Positions 27,040 to 35,812 of a DNA stretch of 64,000 bases are shown in pieces (the stretch's first letter is position 1; each line of letters opens with the position of its first letter). The notes under the pieces were generated by a model. That model was not told the origin of the DNA. It made no database searches and saw nothing but the letters and a program-made list of their open reading frames with translations. The DNA comes from Bacteroidetes bacterium B1(2017) (GTDB taxonomy: Bacteria; Bacteroidota; Bacteroidia; UKL13-3). The stretch is taken from NCBI GenBank assembly GCA_002256395.1, contig NKJG01000001.1, positions 124,001 through 188,000 of the forward strand, written 5' to 3'. The position numbers and the translations under genes are program-made.

Positions 27040-27518
27040 TAGTTAAAGAACATACGTTGTAAGGAGGCCCATAATTTTGCTTTAGAAATGTTATCGCTGA
27101 GGTAAGAAGTTAAGGAACTCGCAACTAAAATCTCAGCACCCTTAACATATCCTTGTCTATGAATTTCTAAATTTATTTGTTGCTTATTAACCCATTCTGT
27201 GCAGCCCCAAACAATTACTTGGGCGGGTTGAAAATAATCCCAAATGGCTTCTAAATCTTGTTTAGGAAACCGATTTAAATTCACAATCCAAACATCGTCC
27301 ACATTCTTTCTAAGGCCCTTATCTATGATGGTATTTAAGAGCTGCAATTCCGAATTTTCTAAGAATTCTTCTGAAGCGCTGGAAACCAGCATTAAAAGTT
27401 TTTGATTCCCTTTCCCAAGAGGGTTGTATTCTATAGAAAAATCTCTTTCTTTGACCTCGAAAATTTCGTCAAATAGAGGAAGGATAAAATCGTCGGATAT
27501 TTGAAACTCAGTACTCAT
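27039..27518 (-). CDS. Conserved protein, possibly DNA polymerase III psi (HolD)-like
   Basis: 159 residues, cytoplasmic, no named family that I recognise with certainty. Predicted alternating beta/alpha: KLLMLVSSA, DDVWIVNLNRF, AQVIVWGCTEW, GAEILVASSLTSYL, then a helix with AKLWASLQRMF at the end. The C-terminal pattern GA-(x)VAS-x-LT-x-L-x(5-6)-A-x-LW-x-x-(I/L) and the length resemble, from memory, the end of E. coli HolD. The likeness is faint and unverified. Upstream partner of rdgB with a 1-base overlap. Its start codon is only 3 bases from the divergent ilvE ATG. Confidence 0.45.
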   Translation of the reverse strand: MSTEFQISDDFILPLFDEIFEVKERDFSIEYNPLGKGNQKLLMLVSSASEEFLENSELQLLNTIIDKGLRKNVDDVWIVNLNRFPKQDLEAIWDYFQPAQVIVWGCTEWVNKQQINLEIHRQGYVKGAEILVASSLTSYLSDNISKAKLWASLQRMFFN

Positions 27519-27521
27519 ACA

Positions 27522-28586
27522 ATGGCAATTTCAATAAAAATAAGCAAAACACCGCAATCCAGAATTCATCTATGTGATTTTGAAAACATTGAATTTGGAA
27601 AAATCTTCTCAGACCACATGTTTAGGGTAGATTATGTGGATGGAAAATGGATGGAACCAAGCATCGAACCTTACGGTCCCATTTCTATTTCTCCCTCTTT
27701 ATCGGCATTACATTACGGACAAGCAATTTTTGAAGGCATGAAAGCCTTTAAAAGCCCAAATGGCAAGCCACTTTTATTCAGACCCATGGACAATGTTCGT
27801 AGGTTAAATAAATCGGCAGTGCGCATGGGAATGCCCGAAATACCTGAAGAATTATTCTATGAAGGTCTAAAAAAATTGGTGGAAGTGGATCAAGATTGGA
27901 TTCCAACCAAAGATGGCAGCGCTCTATATTTACGTCCGTTTATGTTTGCAACCGACGATTTTGTGGGCGTAAGACCAAGCTTAAACTATTCGTTTATTAT
28001 TTTCTGTTGTCCTGTAAATAGCTATTATCCAAAACCAATTAAGGTGAAGGTTGAAAAGAAGTACGTTAGAGCTAGCACGGGTATGGCTGGATACGCAAAA
28101 GCTGCAGGAAACTACGGAATAAGTATGTTGCCAACTATGGAAGCCAAAAAAGATGGGTACGACCAAATTATTTGGACAGATGGAAAAACACACGAGCATG
28201 TGGAAGAATCTGGAACAACGAATTTGTTTTTTGTTTTAAACGACAAATTGGTTTTAACTCCAATATTGGATGGAAATATTCTTGAAGGCATCACGCGTGA
28301 TAGCGTTATTAAGCTTTTGAAAAAAGAAGGATATGAGGTTCAAGAAAGAGATATAAGCGTAAGTGAAATTATTGCTGCTGCTAAGGCTGGCGAATTAACA
28401 GATGCTTTTGGAACAGGTACTGCAGCCATTATTGCTAAGATAGCCGCCATAGGATTTGAAGGCCACGATTATGTATTACCTGAAGCCGAACAAAGAAAAG
28501 TTTCGAATTGGGTGTATAATACCGTGTATCAAATTCAAACTGGCAAGATTGAAGACCCATTTAATTGGGTTGAAGAAGTGAAGTAA
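27522..28586 (+). CDS. ilvE: Branched-chain amino acid aminotransferase
   Basis: PLP fold-type IV enzyme, final step of Leu/Ile/Val synthesis and first step of their breakdown. 354 residues from the ATG at 27522 (TTG at 27501 rejected). Landmarks: SALHYGQAIFEGMKAF, LRPFMFATDD, GYAKAAGNYG (PLP lysine), VEESGTTNLFFV, GITRDSVI, DAFGTGTAA. Breakdown of valine would give isobutyryl-CoA, the substrate of IcmF in this window. The divergent start is 3 bases away from the HolD-like gene, so its promoter lies inside that gene; GATATTTG at 27496-27503 is a candidate -7 box. Confidence 0.95.
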   Translation: MAISIKISKTPQSRIHLCDFENIEFGKIFSDHMFRVDYVDGKWMEPSIEPYGPISISPSLSALHYGQAIFEGMKAFKSPNGKPLLFRPMDNVRRLNKSAVRMGMPEIPEELFYEGLKKLVEVDQDWIPTKDGSALYLRPFMFATDDFVGVRPSLNYSFIIFCCPVNSYYPKPIKVKVEKKYVRASTGMAGYAKAAGNYGISMLPTMEAKKDGYDQIIWTDGKTHEHVEESGTTNLFFVLNDKLVLTPILDGNILEGITRDSVIKLLKKEGYEVQERDISVSEIIAAAKAGELTDAFGTGTAAIIAKIAAIGFEGHDYVLPEAEQRKVSNWVYNTVYQIQTGKIEDPFNWVEEVK

Positions 28587-28695
28587 TCGATAGAACATAG
28601 TTGATATAGCATAGTCGATAGACCATGGACCATAGTAGTTGGTTCAGGGTTTATCGGCTATTTTTTTATAGGATGCTCTTCTATGGACCACCGAC
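28587..28695. repeat. Reiterated TCGATAGA-CCATAG intergenic element
   Basis: Two direct copies beginning TCGATAGA and ending CATAG (28587-28600 and 28615-28635), the second with an internal CCATGG palindrome, and an inverted CTATGG at 28681-28686. It fills the whole gap between the ilvE stop and the end of the polysaccharide operon. No clean rho-independent terminator is visible here. It resembles the word-like intergenic repeats of many Bacteroidota. Confidence 0.55.
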
Positions 28696-28698
28696 TTT

Positions 28699-29868
28699 TT
28701 AAGCTCTTTTAGCGCGTTCCCAATTGGCACTTTGTTTACCACGTATGTATCTTATTAAACCTAAATACATGCATAGGTTCATGATAAAGAAGTAATATGG
28801 AACGAATAATATTTTAACCTTTATCTGTTTATTGGCAAGGTACCAACCTAATAAGGCCATTGAATAAAATACCATTTGACCAATAAAAAGGTAGGTATAA
28901 ATACCGCCCACATTGCTAGCTAAAACGGCATTTAAAAGTATAAGTATCAAGAGCGATAAAGGAGCAAGCGTCCAGCGCAACACACGATGAGAGATAAACA
29001 AAAAGGCCACTCTAAAATTTGTAAGTAAATTAAACCCTTTTGGCAATCGGCTCATACTTTGAAAAGCACCTGCCGCAATTCTAACCTTACGCTTAAGTTC
29101 TTCGCCTACATTTGCACTTGCGGTTTCGGCAGCCCAGGCATTTTTTTCATAGATAACTCTAAAGCCATCATTTGCAATTTGCATGCTTTGCATTAAATCA
29201 TCCAGCAAACTATCTTTCGGTAATTCTTTATAGAGCTCGGTTCTATAACTCATTAACTCGCCTGCTGCGCCAACAATGGTATAAAAATCGGAATCGAGTT
29301 GTTTAAGGAAACTTTCATATTTCCAATAAATCCCCTCCCCTGCTCCACTGGCATTTTCTTTATCTTTAGTAATAATTCTTTTTTCTCCTGTTACAGCACC
29401 AACCTTAGGATTGGCATAGTGCTTAACCATTTCTTTAATAGCATCCGGGTTTAAATCTGTATTGGCATCACAAAATACAACAATTGGAGCTTTTACATAC
29501 CCCATAGCACGGTTCATGGCTGCAGCTTTACCGTTTCTAGCATCCTCGTGTAAGGCTAGTACTTGTGGATATTTCTTAATGCGTTCGTGCGTATCATCAT
29601 TAGAACCATCGCTTATAAAAATAAGTTGCAATTTATTTGCAGGGTAATTAAGTGCAAGGCTATTTTTTATTTTATCTTCAATATAATCCGCCTCATTAAA
29701 ACAAGGTACAACTAGGGCCACATTGGGTTCAAAACTGCTATCGAATTGAGCCTTTGAGCTAAATGCTTTTTTTATTTTAACCATAAAATAAAGTAACACA
29801 CCATATCCAAGATAACTGTAAACTACAATCCCAATGGCAATCCAAAAAAAGAGTTCAATGCTTTTCAT
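28699..29868 (-). CDS. Family 2 glycosyltransferase, membrane-bound
   Basis: 389 residues. N-terminal anchor helix, GT-A domain (CFNEADYIEDKI, FISDGSNDDT, metal-binding VFCDANTD, LLDDLMQSM with the catalytic Asp pair, KVRIAAGAFQSMSR) and three or four C-terminal helices. The (R)KxRxAxGxxQS signature is typical of membrane GT2 enzymes related to PgaC/IcaA. Donor and acceptor sugars cannot be read. Last gene of the leftward polysaccharide operon, 23 bases after the GT4 gene. Confidence 0.85.
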   Translation of the reverse strand: MKSIELFFWIAIGIVVYSYLGYGVLLYFMVKIKKAFSSKAQFDSSFEPNVALVVPCFNEADYIEDKIKNSLALNYPANKLQLIFISDGSNDDTHERIKKYPQVLALHEDARNGKAAAMNRAMGYVKAPIVVFCDANTDLNPDAIKEMVKHYANPKVGAVTGEKRIITKDKENASGAGEGIYWKYESFLKQLDSDFYTIVGAAGELMSYRTELYKELPKDSLLDDLMQSMQIANDGFRVIYEKNAWAAETASANVGEELKRKVRIAAGAFQSMSRLPKGFNLLTNFRVAFLFISHRVLRWTLAPLSLLILILLNAVLASNVGGIYTYLFIGQMVFYSMALLGWYLANKQIKVKILFVPYYFFIMNLCMYLGLIRYIRGKQSANWERAKRA

Positions 29869-29891
29869 AATATAGGTATTATAGGCATGGC

Positions 29892-31022
29892 CTAAGTTGA
29901 AATTTGTTCGTAAATTTTAAGCGTTTGTTTCGCATTTGCATCCCAAGAAAAAAGTTCTGACCGCACTTTTGCTTTAGCTACCAATTCTTGTTGCAGAGGC
30001 TTATTAGACCATAATTCTAAAATGGCGTTGGCAATAGTTTCTGGAGCAAAAGGATCACATATAAGTGCCGAATCTGCCACAATTTCGGGCATAGAAGAAG
30101 TATTTGATGTGATAATTGGCACTTCGCATTTCATAGCTTCTACCAAAGGAATTCCAAAACTTTCTCTAAGCGAAGGATATAAAAACAAACTCGCTTGGCT
30201 ATAAATGGCAGGTAATTGCACATTAGGCACGTACCCAGTAAAGCTTATTTCATCCAATACAGAAGGGTCGCCAATTTGTTGAGCTAAATTACTTAAGTAC
30301 TCTCTATTTATATCCAGCATAAGTAATTTGCAAGGCAATTGATTTTTCTTCTTAAGTATGCTAAGGGCCTTTAAAACACCAATCACATTCTTCTTGGGAT
30401 CGGTATTTCCTAAAAAGAAAATAAACTCATTAGGCAGCTTAAATTTGTCTTTGGCCTCCGCTAATACATTTGCATCTGTAATTCGCTTAAAATGCGTCCC
30501 AACACCGTTATAGGCGGTTTGAACCCTATCTTCAGGAAACTTAAAATAGGAAAGGATGCGTGTTCTTTCAAAATCGGAAACAGTTAAAATTGAAACCGCC
30601 TTTTTAACAATTAAAGGAACATTCCATTTACGATAGATATTTCCAAATTTTTGGTAAGCAGTTCCTTGGCTCAGACTAATTTTTTCGAGGTAAATAATAT
30701 CATGAAGAGTTAGTACCAATGGCACAGACAAAAACAGAGGAGCAGTATTGCTTGTGCAATGCAAAACATCTAATTTATATTTCTTGGCAGCTCTAGGCAA
30801 ATGCCATTGTTCCCAAATAGGATAAGGAGAATTTGGCAAGGCAATAATGGAAACATTCTTGCTTTCACTTAAGCAAGCGGCATCTTCATCATTTTGCACG
30901 AAAATAAAAAACTGATGGGGAGTTTCTATTTTTTGAAGAGCTCTTATGAGTTCAAGAGCCACCATGTCCATTCCATGTTTTTTCTTCCTGAAAATTCGCT
31001 GGGCTTCAATTCCAATTCTCAT
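29892..31022 (-). CDS. Family 4 glycosyltransferase
   Basis: 376 residues, retaining GT-B enzyme. N-terminal acceptor domain beginning MRIGIEAQRIFRKKKHGMD; the donor domain shows FIFFLGNTDPKKN and the EX7E signature SFGIPLVEAMKCEVPIITSN. Cytoplasmic, peripheral on the inner membrane. It adds one sugar to the lipid-linked repeat. Spaced 16 bases from the GT2 gene upstream of it. Confidence 0.88.
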   Translation of the reverse strand: MRIGIEAQRIFRKKKHGMDMVALELIRALQKIETPHQFFIFVQNDEDAACLSESKNVSIIALPNSPYPIWEQWHLPRAAKKYKLDVLHCTSNTAPLFLSVPLVLTLHDIIYLEKISLSQGTAYQKFGNIYRKWNVPLIVKKAVSILTVSDFERTRILSYFKFPEDRVQTAYNGVGTHFKRITDANVLAEAKDKFKLPNEFIFFLGNTDPKKNVIGVLKALSILKKKNQLPCKLLMLDINREYLSNLAQQIGDPSVLDEISFTGYVPNVQLPAIYSQASLFLYPSLRESFGIPLVEAMKCEVPIITSNTSSMPEIVADSALICDPFAPETIANAILELWSNKPLQQELVAKAKVRSELFSWDANAKQTLKIYEQIST

Positions 31023-31038
31023 GGTGCTAAATTAGGGT

Positions 31039-32235
31039 TTATTTCGAACTTTGGCTGCTTTTTACAGTAGAGGTATGTTCGGTATGAATAAATTTCTTAG
31101 CCGCTCCTTTACTTTTAGCCATGGCAACAATCATCAAATAAAACGCTTGAGGCAATCTAAAGGCTGCATTAAGAGTAGTAAAATTAAAGAAAGAGGATGG
31201 AATTGCTAATAAATACGCAAATGAACAAACGAAAAAGAGACTTAAAAACCAAATACCCATTTGGGCAAAAGGGATAAAATAAATGAAGGCCGAAAAGAAT
31301 GACAAACCTAACAATAACACCCTAGGGAGAATTATACGTTGCAAGGCTTTATCAAAAAAGTCGAAGTTTCCTTTTAAAAGCAAATTACTTATCCCTTCTA
31401 AAAGAATGGCATTAAAATCGAAAAATTGAGAGGCAACCCAACGTTTGCGTTGTGAAGAAAACACCTTGGCATTTTGAACTTTTTCATCAAATACATAGGC
31501 ATCACTTTCAAACAGAACTTTAACACCATTTCGAACCAAAGCAAATTCTAATTCTTTATCCTCAACGGCAGATTCTATGCCTTCCATTATTTGCTTAAAC
31601 TCCTTAAATTTCATGGCTTGGCCTGATCCAGAAAGCGCAGAGGTAACATTTAAAGCAACATGACCTTTTCTAAAAATATGATTATTAATTTCTTCGCTCA
31701 ATCCATCTAAAACAGCAAATGGAGTATCTAAATTTTTAGCTGTTCTATGGCCTTGTATAATCATTTCATCGTTTTGTAGTCGAGCATTAATTTTCCTAAG
31801 AAAATCTTTCTCCATAATATTATCTACATCTAGCACTAAACAATAATCGTAGGAGTCGTCTGGAATTAAACCGAGTGCCGTATTTAATGATTTAGCTTTT
31901 GTACTTTCATCAAATTGAACTGGAATCAATTTAATTGGCATAACTAATAATTCACCAATGGTAAGCTGCGAAAGCGAATCTGCAATGACAATTACATCAA
32001 ATTTATCTTGCGGGTAATTTTGGTTCAAACAATGACCAACAGTATTTAAAATGACTTCATCGTGCTTGTAGGCCGGAACCAAAATGCAGAACTTATTATA
32101 CTTCTTAACCTCAATTGCTTTAAAATTTGTAGCCTTATAAAACACCCCTGCAACACTATAAACAAGGATATACCCAACATTAAATGCCAGGTAAAAAAAC
32201 AAGATTAATTCAAAAAGTAAGGTTATATTATTCAA
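31039..32235 (-). CDS. Processive-type family 2 glycosyltransferase A
   Basis: 398 residues. N-terminal helix, GT-A domain with LVPAYKHDEVILNT, LVLDVDN (DxD), VEDKELEF, and QRKRW, which fits the QxxRW motif of processive beta-glycosyltransferases; C-terminal helices and a basic tail KKFIHTEHT. It is a close paralogue of the next gene (32277-33449): shared FDVIVIADSL, SEEINNHIFRKGH and KKFIHT. The two probably arose by tandem duplication and may work as a pair. Confidence 0.88.
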   Translation of the reverse strand: MNNITLLFELILFFYLAFNVGYILVYSVAGVFYKATNFKAIEVKKYNKFCILVPAYKHDEVILNTVGHCLNQNYPQDKFDVIVIADSLSQLTIGELLVMPIKLIPVQFDESTKAKSLNTALGLIPDDSYDYCLVLDVDNIMEKDFLRKINARLQNDEMIIQGHRTAKNLDTPFAVLDGLSEEINNHIFRKGHVALNVTSALSGSGQAMKFKEFKQIMEGIESAVEDKELEFALVRNGVKVLFESDAYVFDEKVQNAKVFSSQRKRWVASQFFDFNAILLEGISNLLLKGNFDFFDKALQRIILPRVLLLGLSFFSAFIYFIPFAQMGIWFLSLFFVCSFAYLLAIPSSFFNFTTLNAAFRLPQAFYLMIVAMAKSKGAAKKFIHTEHTSTVKSSQSSK

Positions 32236-32276
32236 CTGATTAATGGGGATATATTTGTATTTTTTGGCAATTCAAA

Positions 32277-33449
32277 TTAACTCTTTTTTGCGCTATGCGG
32301 AGTATGAATAAACTTTTTATCTGCACCTCTAAGCTTAAATAAATTTACAAACATAAGTACAAATCCGTATGGCAAACTTATTAAGGCTTTTATGGTACCA
32401 AAATTATAAAACTTAATAGGAGTAGAAATAGATAAGGCAACTATTTGAACCAAGAAAATATACATAAAGGCATTGCCAATATCTGTACCTGTTAACCACA
32501 ACAGACTAAAAACAAAGGTTACACCTAAACAGATTAAACGAGGTAACAAAATAAGCTGAAACGACTTATCAAAGTAATCCACGTTTCCTGTTTTAAAAGA
32601 ATCCAACATACCTTTTAGGGCATACTTGCGCATAAAGGTAATTTGCGCCGACATCCAGCGTTTGCGTTGGTTTTGGAATATTTCTGGACCTTGTACTTTT
32701 TCGTCGTAAACCAAAATTTCATTTGCATAATCAATTACTATGCCTCTTGAAATCACCAAAACTTCCATTTGTTTATCAAAGCCACCAACAGCTGTAATTT
32801 TGCTCATGATATCCTCAAACAAAGGGTATTTAATGGCAATACCTGAACCAATTAAAGCAGCAGATAAACCAAGTTGCTTATGACCTTTTCTGAAAATGTG
32901 GTTATTAATTTCTTCGCTCACAGCATCCAAAATAGAGAACTTAGTATCCTCATTTTTTGCCAATCGATGTGCTTGTAAAATTTGTTGGCCTTTTTGCAAA
33001 GCCGAGTTTATCTTTTCTAAGAATCCATCCTCCACGATATTATCAATATCGAGGATGATAGCATAATCGTATTCAGTATCCCTTACAGCTTCAATGGCTG
33101 CATTTAAAGACTTCCCTTTGGTGCTATTTTCAAACTTCACTTCTACGGTTCTAACGGCCATAGAACCTAGCTTTATCAAGGATTCTGGCTGTAGAGAATC
33201 TGCAATAACGATCACATCAAATTTATCCTTTGGATAGTTTTGTAATAAGGTAACTGCGGCAGTATTTAAAATAACTTCATCACCCTTATAGGCAGGAATA
33301 AAAATCGCAAATTTCAGTTTTTTTTCAGCTATTGGGTAGGTTTCCTTACCATAAAACAAACCTGGTATGGCATAGATTACCATATACACCACATTAAAAA
33401 ACAAAATGGCCCAAATGAGCCATAAAACCGCGTTTAATACAACTTCCAT
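32277..33449 (-). CDS. Processive-type family 2 glycosyltransferase B
   Basis: 390 residues, same layout as its neighbour: FIPAYKGDEVILNT, IILDIDN, QNQRKRW, C-terminal helices, KKFIHTPH. Where the neighbour has VEDKELE this protein reads GFDKQME, so the acidic Glu before the presumed catalytic Asp is replaced by Phe; the Asp itself remains. This may mark a divergent or regulatory partner. Three bases separate it from the upstream GT2 gene. Confidence 0.86.
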   Translation of the reverse strand: MEVVLNAVLWLIWAILFFNVVYMVIYAIPGLFYGKETYPIAEKKLKFAIFIPAYKGDEVILNTAAVTLLQNYPKDKFDVIVIADSLQPESLIKLGSMAVRTVEVKFENSTKGKSLNAAIEAVRDTEYDYAIILDIDNIVEDGFLEKINSALQKGQQILQAHRLAKNEDTKFSILDAVSEEINNHIFRKGHKQLGLSAALIGSGIAIKYPLFEDIMSKITAVGGFDKQMEVLVISRGIVIDYANEILVYDEKVQGPEIFQNQRKRWMSAQITFMRKYALKGMLDSFKTGNVDYFDKSFQLILLPRLICLGVTFVFSLLWLTGTDIGNAFMYIFLVQIVALSISTPIKFYNFGTIKALISLPYGFVLMFVNLFKLRGADKKFIHTPHSAKKS

Positions 33450-33452
33450 GAG

Positions 33453-34370
33453 TTACTTAATAATTAGTCCTTCATTATAAAAAATATGGAAATGAGTTAA
33501 ATTCCACATAGATCCTTTTACAAATGCCGACAGCAATTTAAACTCTTTTTTAAATAAAAACGTTAAAATTCCTTTTGGAAATGCCAAAAAATAGAAAAAC
33601 AACAGAGCCCCTGCACGTTGTAATCCACTTGTATTTCTTCTAGTAAAAATTAACCTATTCCGAGTTAAGTAATATGTTTTCATTGGACTAGACTTTCCAA
33701 CCGACATAGATTCTTTATGAAAAACCTTGGAGGCGCCGCAATACCAAATTTCAAAATCGGCTCTTTTAACGCGTTCACAAAAATCTGTTTCTTCGTAATA
33801 TAGAAAGTATAACTCGGCCATAAGGCCAACTTCTTCAACCACCTTTCTGCTAAACATCATGGCGGCGCCATGGGCTAATTGAGTTTTATAAGAGCCATCA
33901 AATTTAGGCCCATCTAGTTCTTTATATCCAATAGAAAAGCCTCTACCCGTATACATATTTATACCTAAGCTACCCGCAAATTGAATGAGTTTAGGATCGT
34001 CGTGGTAAACCAACTTGGAAGAAACAATACCAATTTTCTCATTTGATTCCATTAACTCAACCAGAGGTTCAAGAAATCCTTTTTCGAGCTCGGTATCATT
34101 ATTTAACAAAAAGAAATATTTACCTTTAGCCTGCCTAATGCCTAAGTTATTTCCTCCAGCAAAGCCTAAATTCTCCTTGCTTTCAATAAAAATTGCCTCA
34201 GGAAATTTTCCAATTAAAGGCTTAATCGATTCTGTGGAGGCATTATCCACAACAAAAATCTCAATATTTCTATAGGTAATTTCTCTTAGGGAAAGCAAAA
34301 ATGCTTCGGTATGAATTAATCCATTATAGTTAACGGTAATAATACTAACTAAGGGTTGATTCGTTTTCAT
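33453..34370 (-). CDS. Family 2 glycosyltransferase, rhamnosyltransferase-like
   Basis: 305 residues. SIITVNYNGL at the N-terminus, NIEIFVVDNAST, ENLGFAGGNNLGIRQAKG, FFLLNNDTE (DxD) and LYYEETDFCERVKRA are characteristic of the WcaA/RfbN-type GT2 group that makes O-antigen or exopolysaccharide repeats. A short C-terminal hydrophobic segment. Its ATG overlaps the TGA of the upstream ligase gene by 4 bases. Confidence 0.9.
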   Translation of the reverse strand: MKTNQPLVSIITVNYNGLIHTEAFLLSLREITYRNIEIFVVDNASTESIKPLIGKFPEAIFIESKENLGFAGGNNLGIRQAKGKYFFLLNNDTELEKGFLEPLVELMESNEKIGIVSSKLVYHDDPKLIQFAGSLGINMYTGRGFSIGYKELDGPKFDGSYKTQLAHGAAMMFSRKVVEEVGLMAELYFLYYEETDFCERVKRADFEIWYCGASKVFHKESMSVGKSSPMKTYYLTRNRLIFTRRNTSGLQRAGALLFFYFLAFPKGILTFLFKKEFKLLSAFVKGSMWNLTHFHIFYNEGLIIK

Positions 34371-35812
34371 TGCTTCAACAATTCAGGTTTGGATATGGGT
34401 TTATCATATAACTCGGCCGCAGCTAACATGGTCATAGATATATACATGAGTGCCCCTAAGGGAGCTTGACCAAACACCGGGTTACCAAAACTTGCCGTTA
34501 CAATACCAAGGAATCCACCATACAAAGCAATGAGTTTTTGCTTGGTATCTCTATCTTTTACCTTCCTTAATTTAACCACTCCCATAACCATTACAAAAGC
34601 CAAACTTAAGGCATAAAAAGTAAGACCCACTACCCCATTTTCTACCCAAATTTTCACAAACCAACTATCTGTTGGAACATCCACCAAAAAACTACTTGGA
34701 TAATAACGAGCTGCCCAAGAGTCGGTAGTACCAATACCTGCACCAAACGGCCGAGTCTTAAGGTATTCACGTAATTTATCCTGGTTACTTAAACGAACTA
34801 AAAGAGAGGCTTCTTTTGGATCCAAAGCGGTTCGAATACGATATAATTGATAATTACTATTTCCAATAAAAGTAAATTTCAAAAAGGCGAAAACAACCAA
34901 GGTTAATAGGATACCGGGAATTAGAATTCTAAAGTTTCTGATAAGCAAGAGATAGGTAACACTACCAAAGAAAATTACGAATACAGGACCACGACTACCA
35001 GAGGTACTCATACCTATTAAACATACAAAGAAGGCTACTCCATACCAAAACTTATGTGATAACTTATAAGGCCCAAGTGCCATCATAAGAGAAATAAACG
35101 CTACATAGGCGGCTGTTACCCCAAACTGTCCAGCATCTGAATAGAAAGAGAATGCACGCAATTGTCCCGCCAAAACGTGGGTAATTTTACCACCCGAATC
35201 AAGCCATCCTTGCTCAAATGGATCAAGACCAATATTAATTTGTTTCCATCCCCAAACCGAACTAATTACACCCCAGATAATAATTGTTTTAATAAGCCTA
35301 TCTAAGTGTTCTTTTTTATCAAATAATAAAAGGGTTAATGGAACAGTTTGAATGGCATAGAAGGAAATACCACGAACCGCATAAACCCAGGCTACAAGGT
35401 TATCTGCCTCGGGATTAAAAGCCTCGGAAAGGGTATATAGAAACCACAAGGCTGTGGTATAAAAGAACCCGTTATTTAATCGTTTTATATTATCCTTATG
35501 CAACCTAAAAATCATAGATAAGGTTGTAAGAAACAATACCGCATCAATAGACAAACCAAGTGGCGCTCCAACAACATATCGGTTCAAACCGATAAAGAAA
35601 AAGGAGTAATGCACATAGAACATTAATCCATAGTAAGGGTTAGAGATAATGAGCGCAATAAGACCCACAAGTACAGGTAAAAATGCAACCAAAGAACCAA
35701 TACCTAAATCGCCCACAGCCAATACACCGGCCATAATTACACCCGTCATTAGCATTAAACCTGCAATAACAAAGGTATCGTTTGAACTATATGCTTTAGC
35801 GTTTGGTCTCAC
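34367..35812 (-). CDS. O-antigen ligase/polymerase family (Wzy/WaaL-like) membrane protein
   Basis: 481 residues, about 12 membrane helices. The large periplasmic loop is followed by TRPFGAGIGTTDSW, PTDSWFVKIWVENGVVGL and, earlier, SGSRGPVFVIFFG, the Wzy_C pattern. Expected to polymerise or ligate the translocated repeat units in the periplasm. Sits between the flippase (1-base overlap) and a GT2 gene (4-base overlap), the normal place for Wzy in a Wzx/Wzy-dependent locus. Confidence 0.87.
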   Translation of the reverse strand: MRPNAKAYSSNDTFVIAGLMLMTGVIMAGVLAVGDLGIGSLVAFLPVLVGLIALIISNPYYGLMFYVHYSFFFIGLNRYVVGAPLGLSIDAVLFLTTLSMIFRLHKDNIKRLNNGFFYTTALWFLYTLSEAFNPEADNLVAWVYAVRGISFYAIQTVPLTLLLFDKKEHLDRLIKTIIIWGVISSVWGWKQINIGLDPFEQGWLDSGGKITHVLAGQLRAFSFYSDAGQFGVTAAYVAFISLMMALGPYKLSHKFWYGVAFFVCLIGMSTSGSRGPVFVIFFGSVTYLLLIRNFRILIPGILLTLVVFAFLKFTFIGNSNYQLYRIRTALDPKEASLLVRLSNQDKLREYLKTRPFGAGIGTTDSWAARYYPSSFLVDVPTDSWFVKIWVENGVVGLTFYALSLAFVMVMGVVKLRKVKDRDTKQKLIALYGGFLGIVTASFGNPVFGQAPLGALMYISMTMLAAAELYDKPISKPELLKQ

